A DNA stretch of 6,199 bases from positions 1 through 6,199 of the forward strand of contig CANRFS010000086.1 of the NCBI GenBank assembly GCA_947629965.1. The letters run 5' to 3'. Source of the DNA: an uncultured Clostridia bacterium. GTDB taxonomy: Bacteria; Bacillota; Clostridia; TANB77; CAG-508. Below, piece by piece: positions 1-5,349 of the stretch; the first letter of the stretch is position 1, and every line of letters begins with the position of its first letter. The notes under the pieces were generated by a model that was not told the DNA's origin, did no database searches, and saw nothing but the letters and a program-made list of their open reading frames with translations. The translations under genes were made by a program, and so were the position numbers.

Positions 1-1007
1 GATTTATTTGTTAATAATTCTTTTGTTAATTTATATATTGTTTCTTCATCAGTACCTGCAAGCTTTAATGTGCCTGCTTCTATTCCTTCGGGCCTTTCGG
101 TTGCATTCCTTAACACTAGTACTGGTTTTCCAAGTGCGGGGGCTTCTTCTTGTATACCACCACTATCTGTTAGAATTATGTATGATTTATTTATAAAATT
201 ATGAAAATCGATTACCTCTAATGGAGCTATTAATTTTATTTTTTCATCGCTTCCTAATATTTCATCTGCAAGCTCTTTAACTTTCGGATTTAAATGCACG
301 GGATATATAACTTTAACATCAGAAAATTCATCAACAATTCTTTTTATTGCTTTAAACATTCCACGCATTGGCGTACCTAAATTTTCTCTTCTATGAGCAG
401 TAACAAGTATTAATTTGCTACTTCCAACCCAGCCTAGCAATTCGTTTTGATAATTTGGATTAATTGTTGTACTTAGAGCATCTATAGCAGTGTTTCCAGT
501 AACATATATATTTTCTTCTTTTTTTCCTTCTTTTAGCAGACTCTGTTTGCTTTTTTCTGTTGGAGCAAAGTGCATATCTGCTAGTACTCCAACCATTTGT
601 CTATTCATTTCTTCTGGATATGGAGAATACTTATTCCAAGTGCGAAGACCTGCTTCAACATGTCCTATGTCTGTTTGGCAATAATATGCAGCAAGTGCTC
701 CTGCAAATGTAGTAGTTGTATCTCCATGAACAAGAACAATGTCAGGTTTTTCATTGCCGATTATTTTTTCTAAACCTTTTAAAGCCTTACTTGTAATATC
801 ACTAAGAGTTTGTCCTTGCTCCATAATATCTAAATCATAATCAGGTATTATATTAAAAACATTCAATACTTGATCAAGCATTTGTCTATGTTGTGCAGTG
901 ACGCATACAATACACTCAATTTCTTTTCTTGATTTTAATTCCTTTACTAATGGAGCCATTTTTATGGCTTCTGGTCTAGTACCAAATATAGTCATTACTT
1001 TAATCAT
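1..1007 (-). CDS. wecB: UDP-N-acetylglucosamine 2-epimerase, non-hydrolysing (C-terminus cut by window edge)
   Basis: Cytosolic enzyme that interconverts UDP-GlcNAc and UDP-ManNAc, supplying ManNAc for surface polymers (called wecB, or mnaA in Gram-positives). I translated it by hand from the ATG at 1007; 335 codons are open to the left edge. Family members are about 370-380 residues, so roughly 40 are missing. The N-terminus reads MIKVMTIFGTRPEAIKMAPL, the classic family signature. Further landmarks are HGDTTT (Asp96), GHVEAGLRT (Glu118), PEEMNR (Glu132, Arg136), TAHRRENLG (His205), DSGGIQEEAP (281-290) and ERPEG (304-308); these include the acidic and histidine residues implicated in catalysis in this family. 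The start overlaps the stop of the upstream GT-C gene as ATGA, and AAAGGAAA lies upstream, so translational coupling is likely. The TagA-type ManNAc transferase in the same operon is the natural user of its product. It is visibly richer in G+C than its neighbours. Confidence 0.96.
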   Translation of the reverse strand, partial: MIKVMTIFGTRPEAIKMAPLVKELKSRKEIECIVCVTAQHRQMLDQVLNVFNIIPDYDLDIMEQGQTLSDITSKALKGLEKIIGNEKPDIVLVHGDTTTTFAGALAAYYCQTDIGHVEAGLRTWNKYSPYPEEMNRQMVGVLADMHFAPTEKSKQSLLKEGKKEENIYVTGNTAIDALSTTINPNYQNELLGWVGSSKLILVTAHRRENLGTPMRGMFKAIKRIVDEFSDVKVIYPVHLNPKVKELADEILGSDEKIKLIAPLEVIDFHNFINKSYIILTDSGGIQEEAPALGKPVLVLRNATERPEGIEAGTLKLAGTDEETIYKLTKELLTNK

Positions 1008-2383
1008 TGTTCAATTTCCTTTACATTTAAATTTTTTCTACTTTTATTATTATTTATTTTGCTTTTAATAGCATCATATATTATTTGCAATCCCATACCA
1101 ATAATTATAAAACGAATAAATAATAAAGTTTGTCCATATCTAGAGAAAGCGAAAGTATAACTATATACTAAAATTTGAAAAATATAGTTAAATGATAAAA
1201 ATAGAAGTTCTTTAGTATATTTTCTATTAAACAATATAGCTATACCACATATTACTGTTAGAACTATATCAACGGCTCGTATTCCAAATAATAAAACGCG
1301 TGGAATATGCCATATTTCTTCCCAGTAAAAAGCATTGCATATATTTACAATTGGTTTATAAACTAGATATGAAATAATCATTGAAACTTTGTCAGTATTC
1401 CACCATTGTTTCATACGGTATTTAGCAATAAGATTATCTTTTTCTAGAGAATAATATTTTTTCATATATGGCTTTTCAGTATTTGTACCATCTAAATATT
1501 GTTTCATTTCTTCTGAGGCGTTTTGTTCTACATATTCATCATAAGCAGTTTTATTATCTGGAGGATAATTATAACCTTGATAAGTTCCAAGAAGAAGGGG
1601 ATTACCACTACCATAAGTTAATGGTATGAATTTGTTAAAAACTATGTAATTCCTTATTATCCAAGGAACAAAAAATACGGATATAATTGCTGCACTAATT
1701 AAAAGTTGTTTTCCTAGAAGTTTTAAATCATATTTATTAAATAATAAATATATAATTAAAAATATTGGATATGGTGCAATGTTAGCTTTTAGTAGTATAC
1801 AAAACATATAAAAAGCTATAATTTGATAAAAATATTTTGATTTTTTAGTTTTTGCCAGCATTAATGAAGCATATATTAAAAATATAAATCCAAACATAAA
1901 TGGTGTTTCTGTTAGAATTGTATTATCCATCCAAATAAAGTCAATTACAAGCAAAAAGCAGGCTGAAATTGATGAAATTACTTTATTACTGAATAATCTC
2001 ACAATTTTATAAACTCCTAATACGGACAAAACACCCATTATCATCCATAATATTTTAAGACATATCATTAGGCCTATACCTTCACCAGCAAAGCATGAGA
2101 CTAAAGCAATTAGGTAGGTCATTCCAGGCATTATTTGTGCAGATTTAGTGCCGTGCATAATAATAGTAAAATTATTTTTAAAATAAATTCCACTTGCTAT
2201 ATAACTTGCATCATCACTATTTAGTCCATAGTCTATGCCTAATGTTATTGTTACAGCAATATGTAAGATTAAAGATATTAATAAAATAACAGATATAAGT
2301 TTATTTTCTTTAATAAAACATATCATAGATTTACAATTTTTCTTAAAAAAAGCACAAAACTTATTAATTAGATTTTTTAGCAT
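1004..2383 (-). CDS. GT-C fold integral membrane glycosyltransferase (GT39/PMT-like)
   Basis: 459-residue membrane protein with about 10-12 predicted helices (for example near 30-49, 103-127, 134-152, 160-177, 226-245, 361-385, 392-411 and 418-436). After the first helix, the first outer loop carries SDDASYIASG with Asp57-Asp58, the position of the catalytic acidic pair in GT-C enzymes of the PMT/ArnT type. RNYIVFNKFIPLTYGSGNPL (244-263) and LLGTYQGY then open a long polar outer loop (about 246-330), and FSRYGQT (413-419) precedes the last helix; all are familiar in GT39-like proteins. The family uses polyprenyl-phosphate-linked sugars and transfers them on the outer face of the membrane. The ATG at 2383 is backed by AGGAG seven bases upstream and overlaps the DUF2304 gene by 20 bp. 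The GT2 gene two places upstream probably makes its lipid-linked donor. The sugar and the acceptor cannot be read from sequence. Confidence 0.85.
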   Translation of the reverse strand: MLKNLINKFCAFFKKNCKSMICFIKENKLISVILLISLILHIAVTITLGIDYGLNSDDASYIASGIYFKNNFTIIMHGTKSAQIMPGMTYLIALVSCFAGEGIGLMICLKILWMIMGVLSVLGVYKIVRLFSNKVISSISACFLLVIDFIWMDNTILTETPFMFGFIFLIYASLMLAKTKKSKYFYQIIAFYMFCILLKANIAPYPIFLIIYLLFNKYDLKLLGKQLLISAAIISVFFVPWIIRNYIVFNKFIPLTYGSGNPLLLGTYQGYNYPPDNKTAYDEYVEQNASEEMKQYLDGTNTEKPYMKKYYSLEKDNLIAKYRMKQWWNTDKVSMIISYLVYKPIVNICNAFYWEEIWHIPRVLLFGIRAVDIVLTVICGIAILFNRKYTKELLFLSFNYIFQILVYSYTFAFSRYGQTLLFIRFIIIGMGLQIIYDAIKSKINNNKSRKNLNVKEIEQ

Positions 2384-2726
2384 CTTTTATCTCCTTTAAT
2401 TCTTTTTTTATTATAGCAGTTTCTTCGATTAATAAAATTATTTTTTTCTTCTGTTCAGAAACTATTATAGTTAAAACAAATGTTAATACTAATAGTATAA
2501 AAATGCTTATCAAAAATACTAAATTTGAAACTAATTCTATACCTAGTAATTTACACAATAAACTTAAAAATTGAGGGAATAATATACTAATTATCATAAG
2601 CAAAGAAGAAGCAAACCAAAGCAGAGCATATTTTAATAATAATCGTTTTTTCTTAATAGTATGTAAAATTAGTAAAATAAAAGATATTACAACTATCAAT
2701 AAAAATATTTTTAAATTTATAGACAT
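2364..2726 (-). CDS. DUF2304 small membrane protein
   Basis: 120-residue protein with three hydrophobic segments (about 5-24, 33-52 and 65-90), followed by a charged, probably coiled-coil tail (about 91-118, rich in Lys, Glu, Ile and Leu). The layout is that of the DUF2304 family: LKYALLWFASS in the second segment, a Pro at its end (FPQF), a Gly-then-Asn region (GIELVSN) before the third segment, SEQKKKI after it, and EETAIIKKELKE near the end. The biochemical role is not established to my knowledge. The family is commonly encoded directly after GT2 glycosyltransferases of the dolichol-phosphate-mannose-synthase type, as here, where the ATG immediately follows the GT2 stop (TAAATG) and is preceded by AAGGGGG. 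I infer a membrane partner or anchor for the GT2 enzyme, or a helper in handling lipid-linked sugar; the last two are not distinguishable from sequence. Confidence 0.85.
   Translation of the reverse strand: MSINLKIFLLIVVISFILLILHTIKKKRLLLKYALLWFASSLLMIISILFPQFLSLLCKLLGIELVSNLVFLISIFILLVLTFVLTIIVSEQKKKIILLIEETAIIKKELKEIKDAKKSN
2391..2395 (-). promoter_or_regulatory. Ribosome binding site of the GT-C gene
   Basis: On the minus strand AGGAG lies seven bases before the ATG at 2383. It sits inside the last codons of the DUF2304 gene (the KEIKDAKKSN tail), so the GT-C gene is initiated from within its upstream neighbour. This supports the ATG at 2383 over the in-frame Met at residue 20. Confidence 0.75.
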
Positions 2727-3431
2727 TTATTTTTCCCCCTTAGTTGATATACTTGCTATTATAATAGATAAACAAACCTTTATCATGTAATATATAGATT
2801 TTATAATATTAATAGAAGATTTTCCTTCTTTTCTTTCATTCATAATAACAGGAACTTCTTTAACTTTTAATTTCTTTTTTATAATTTTTACAATAGTATC
2901 AGGTTCTGGATAATCATTTGGGTAATCATCACTAAATAAACTTATTACTCTTTTATTGCATGCTCTAAATCCGCTTGTTGGATCAGTTATTTTTTGGCTT
3001 GTACATAATTTGATAAGGCTAGATAAAATCTTACTTCCAAACCTTCTAAATTTTGTAGATTTAAACCCGTTAGACTTGCCTATAAATCTAGAACCAATTA
3101 CTAAATCATTACCATTTTCTACTTCTTTAATTAAATTGTCTATATATTCTGCATTATGCTGGCCATCTCCATCAAATTGAATAGCAATATCATAGTTGTT
3201 ATATAAGGCATATTTATAACCTGTTTGTACAGCTCCACCAATTCCTAAATTAGTTGGTAAATTTATAAAATTATAGTTATTATCAATAAGAACTTGCAAA
3301 GTTTTATCAGTAGAACCATCATTAATAACAATATAATTTATATCAGGATTATTTAAGTTTATAATTGTAGAAACTACGTTTTTAATATTTTTTTCTTCAT
3401 TATAAGCTGGAATTATTACTAATACTTTCAA
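2727..3431 (-). CDS. GT2 glycosyltransferase, polyprenyl-phosphate sugar synthase-like (TTG start)
   Basis: 234-residue GT-A fold enzyme resembling dolichyl/undecaprenyl-phosphate hexose synthases, which move a sugar from a nucleotide donor to a polyprenyl phosphate on the cytoplasmic face. Motifs in order are PAYNEE (8-13), NDGSTD (37-42, donor binding), NLGIGGAVQTGY (61-72), FDGDGQH with the metal-binding Asp87 and Asp89, GSRF (113-116), TDPTSGFRA (149-157) and RKEGKSS (200-206). The hydrophobic C-terminus (about 209-228) is too short for the two membrane helices found in CsbB/GtrB-type relatives, so membrane attachment may depend on the DUF2304 protein encoded directly downstream. The start is TTG: no ATG lies close enough to include PAYNEE, and a strong AGGAGG is five bases upstream. 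Its TTGA overlaps the tagA-like stop codon. The sugar is unknown; glucose, mannose or an amino sugar are all possible. Confidence 0.88.
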   Translation of the reverse strand: MKVLVIIPAYNEEKNIKNVVSTIINLNNPDINYIVINDGSTDKTLQVLIDNNYNFINLPTNLGIGGAVQTGYKYALYNNYDIAIQFDGDGQHNAEYIDNLIKEVENGNDLVIGSRFIGKSNGFKSTKFRRFGSKILSSLIKLCTSQKITDPTSGFRACNKRVISLFSDDYPNDYPEPDTIVKIIKKKLKVKEVPVIMNERKEGKSSINIIKSIYYMIKVCLSIIIASISTKGEK

Positions 3432-4153
3432 TTTTTCCTCCTATTTTTGCAAGCTTTCAATTTAAATATATACTTTACATTATTGCTAAAAAATCTTTTG
3501 CACCTTTTAGGCTCCTTTAATAATCTATAAAACCATTCTAAATGGAGATTTCTAAATATTTTTGGAGCTCTTTTTTTTACACCGCTTAAAACATCAAAGC
3601 TTCCGCCGACACCAACGAAAATTCCTTTTTTAAACTTGTCTAAGTTATTATATATAAATAATTCTTGTGCAGGAATTCCTAAAGCTACTAATATTACATC
3701 CGGATTAAGTTCTGCCATTTTATTAAAAACATCATCTTTATTTTCTACATAACCATTTTCATATCCACATATTATTGCATCAGGATAATTAGTATTTATA
3801 ACTTTAACTAACTTTGTTAAAACATCTTCTTTTGCGCCAAATAGAAAAATATTTTTTTTAAGTTCATTACAATACTCAAATAGTTTTGCAGATAAATCAA
3901 CACCAGGAATAGTTTCCTTTATATTATATTTTAACATTTTAGAACCTTTAACGATACCAATTCCATCAGCGATTATAGTTGTTTTATCATCTAATAAGGC
4001 ATTTTTAAAATCTATATTGTTTTGAGCTGTCATAAATGTTTCAGGATTCGCTGTTACAATAAACATTTTATTTTCGTTTATAATATTTTCTTTTATTAAA
4101 TTATAAAAATTATTTTGAGTATCTTTATATATCTTTTTAAAATATTCTTGCAT
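3428..4153 (-). CDS. tagA: WecG/TagA/CpsF family glycosyltransferase (ManNAc transferase-like)
   Basis: 241 residues, the normal size for this family (GT26). In wall teichoic acid synthesis TagA transfers ManNAc from UDP-ManNAc to GlcNAc-PP-undecaprenol at the inner membrane face; WecG does the analogous step with ManNAcA. Visible hallmarks are TANPE (34-38), IADGIGIV with the putative catalytic Asp63, IPGVDL (82-87), FLFGAKE (103-109), ALGIPAQE (157-164), GVGGSFDVLSG (181-191), KRAPKIF (194-200) and LEWFYRLLKEPKRCKR (205-220). The last is the basic C-terminal segment linked to membrane association and active-site completion in TagA. The ATG at 4153 is the only Met placed to include the whole domain, and its AAAGGGG is rather distant (about 12 bases). 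The UDP-GlcNAc epimerase in the same operon supports ManNAc as the donor sugar. The tagA symbol is by family resemblance; other members use different donors. Confidence 0.92.
   Translation of the reverse strand: MQEYFKKIYKDTQNNFYNLIKENIINENKMFIVTANPETFMTAQNNIDFKNALLDDKTTIIADGIGIVKGSKMLKYNIKETIPGVDLSAKLFEYCNELKKNIFLFGAKEDVLTKLVKVINTNYPDAIICGYENGYVENKDDVFNKMAELNPDVILVALGIPAQELFIYNNLDKFKKGIFVGVGGSFDVLSGVKKRAPKIFRNLHLEWFYRLLKEPKRCKRFFSNNVKYIFKLKACKNRRKN
3437..3442 (-). promoter_or_regulatory. Strong Shine-Dalgarno for the TTG-started GT2 gene
   Basis: AGGAGG on the minus strand lies five bases before the TTG start at 3431. It is inside the upstream coding sequence, where the two Arg codons AGG AGG form part of the NRRKN C-terminus of the TagA-type protein. 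It decides the start of the GT2 gene and probably compensates for the weaker TTG codon. Confidence 0.8.
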
Positions 4154-4175
4154 TATATTTAAAAACCCCTTTAAT

Positions 4176-4202
4176 TAAAAATTATAATTATTATAATTTT
4201 TA
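4176..4202 (-). repeat. AT-only inverted repeat in the single intergenic gap
   Basis: Perfect 12-bp arms (4176-4187 and 4191-4202) flank a 3-base loop. The structure begins at the TAA stop of the GT4 gene and lies upstream of the tagA-like gene. With no G or C in the stem and no proper U-tract after it, it is a poor intrinsic terminator. It may be a weak RNA hairpin affecting RNA stability or coupling, or simply a by-product of very low GC content. The arms contain two TATAAT hexamers on the minus strand, but no acceptable -35 lies about 17 bases upstream of either. Confidence 0.5.
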
Positions 4203-5349
4203 TACATTTTTATCTTTCATGGTATTTATAAAATCATCCCATTCCTTAGAAACATTTTCTTTTAAATACTTACTTGAAATAGAAAGTGAATTATCTGAAA
4301 ATAATTTTTTCTTATCAGAATTTTCTATAATATAGTTAATTTTTTGTACAAAATTTTCTTTATTTCTGTTTTCTATTAAAAATCCATTTTCACCATTTTT
4401 TATAATTTCTTTTGCACCTTGCGCGCTATCAAACGCAATTAACGGTAAACCGAAAACTAGCAGCTTCAATTAATACTATTCCAAAAGATTCTGAATGAGA
4501 TGTCATTAAATACATAGATGAATTTAAATATTCATTTTCTAATTCATTTGATAATTTATTACCACAAAGGAATATATTATTATTTAAATTTAAACTATCT
4601 ATTTTATTTTGCAAAGATTGCTTCTCTGTGCCGCCTCCTACAATATGTAAAACCCAATCTTTATGCGTTTGATAAAAAATATTAAATATATCTATTAAAT
4701 CATCAAATCCTTTTACTTTTTCTAATCTTCCAACAGATATTAATTGTTTATTTTCTAAAGAACTAACTTTGTTAGAATGTTCTTCAATAAAATTAGGTAT
4801 ATACACTACTTCAGTGTTTTGTATTTTATCTTTATAAAAGTCTGCAAGTTCTTTTGAAACTGGCATAAAATAATCAAAATTTTTTAAAGAATTAATAACT
4901 TTTTTAATATATTTTTGATTATTATTATGATGATTGTGCTCTTGTGCTATTTTTATAATATTTTCATTTCCGTATTTTCCAAGTAATTTATTGTGGAATA
5001 CTCTTGTTGAAATAGCTATATCACAGTCTAAAGATTTTATAGCGTTTATCATTAAATATTTTCTTAAATATAAAATTTTAAAGCTTTTGTATAATTCTTT
5101 TAATGATAAAATTATATTAAAATGTTTTATAGCATTTTTTAATTCATTTTTATTAGGAGTTAAATTATCTATTAAATATTCGATTTTAACTTTATTATTT
5201 ACATTAAAGGCTGGCTTCTCAGCTAATTTATATGTTGATATTATTTTAACATCATTATTATCAGATAATAAATTTGCTAAATTGCAGATAACTTTTTCAG
5301 CTCCTCCAACTCCTAAATGTAAGGATAAAATAACTATTTTTTTACTCAT
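4200..5349 (-). pseudogene. GT4-family (GT-B fold) glycosyltransferase disrupted by a one-base frameshift
   Basis: Joining the two frames gives a 382-residue protein, normal for GT4 enzymes, which add sugars from nucleotide donors to lipid-linked glycans in the cytoplasm. The N-terminal domain has LGVGGAEKV (12-20, acceptor-side glycine loop). The C-terminal domain has ISVGRLEKVKGFDDLI (204-219, Arg208 and Lys213 for phosphate binding) and ESFGIVLIE, the EX7E motif (Glu287, Glu295). At residue 299 the frame breaks: the first frame adds RFTVNCV and ends at TGA (4429-4431), giving 306 residues. The expected GLPLIAFDSAQGAKEII and NGENGFLI continue in another frame to 4200. The lost 83 residues complete the donor site, so a truncated product should be inactive. 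The start is set at the ATG at 5349, which has AAGGA eight bases upstream and overlaps the polymerase gene by 8 bp; the TTG at 5379 is less likely. The cause could be mutation, sequencing error or recoding. Confidence 0.85.
4453..4456 (-). other. Frameshift site in the GT4 gene (one extra T in a run of four)
   Basis: The minus strand reads GCT AGT TTT CGG TTT ACC in the incoming frame. Removing one T gives GCT AGT TTC GGT TTA CCG, which encodes the family-typical ASFGLP and continues open for 83 more codons. A single inserted base in this four-base run explains the break completely. Confidence 0.85.

Noticed and set aside
8..684. Two short plus-strand open frames opposite the epimerase gene
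   Set aside because: The minus strand reads as an unbroken, textbook epimerase through this whole region.
2956..3180. Open frame of 74 codons on the plus strand opposite the GT2 gene
   Set aside because: Antisense to well-conserved GT2 motifs (DGDGQH, GSRF, TDPTSGFRA).
4181..4195. Two TATAAT hexamers on the minus strand as a promoter for the tagA-like gene
   Set aside because: At about 17 bases upstream the sequences are AAATGT and GAAAGA, which do not resemble TTGACA; TATAAT-like words are frequent in DNA this AT-rich.
4176..4202. Intrinsic terminator after the GT4 gene
   Set aside because: The stem has no G or C and no real U-tract follows, so stability would be too low, and the next gene is on the same strand only tens of bases away.
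4200..4469. Separate 89-residue gene starting at the TTG at 4469
   Set aside because: The sequence is the expected C-terminal end of the GT4 domain, there is no good ribosome binding site, and it is better explained as the downstream half of a frameshifted gene.
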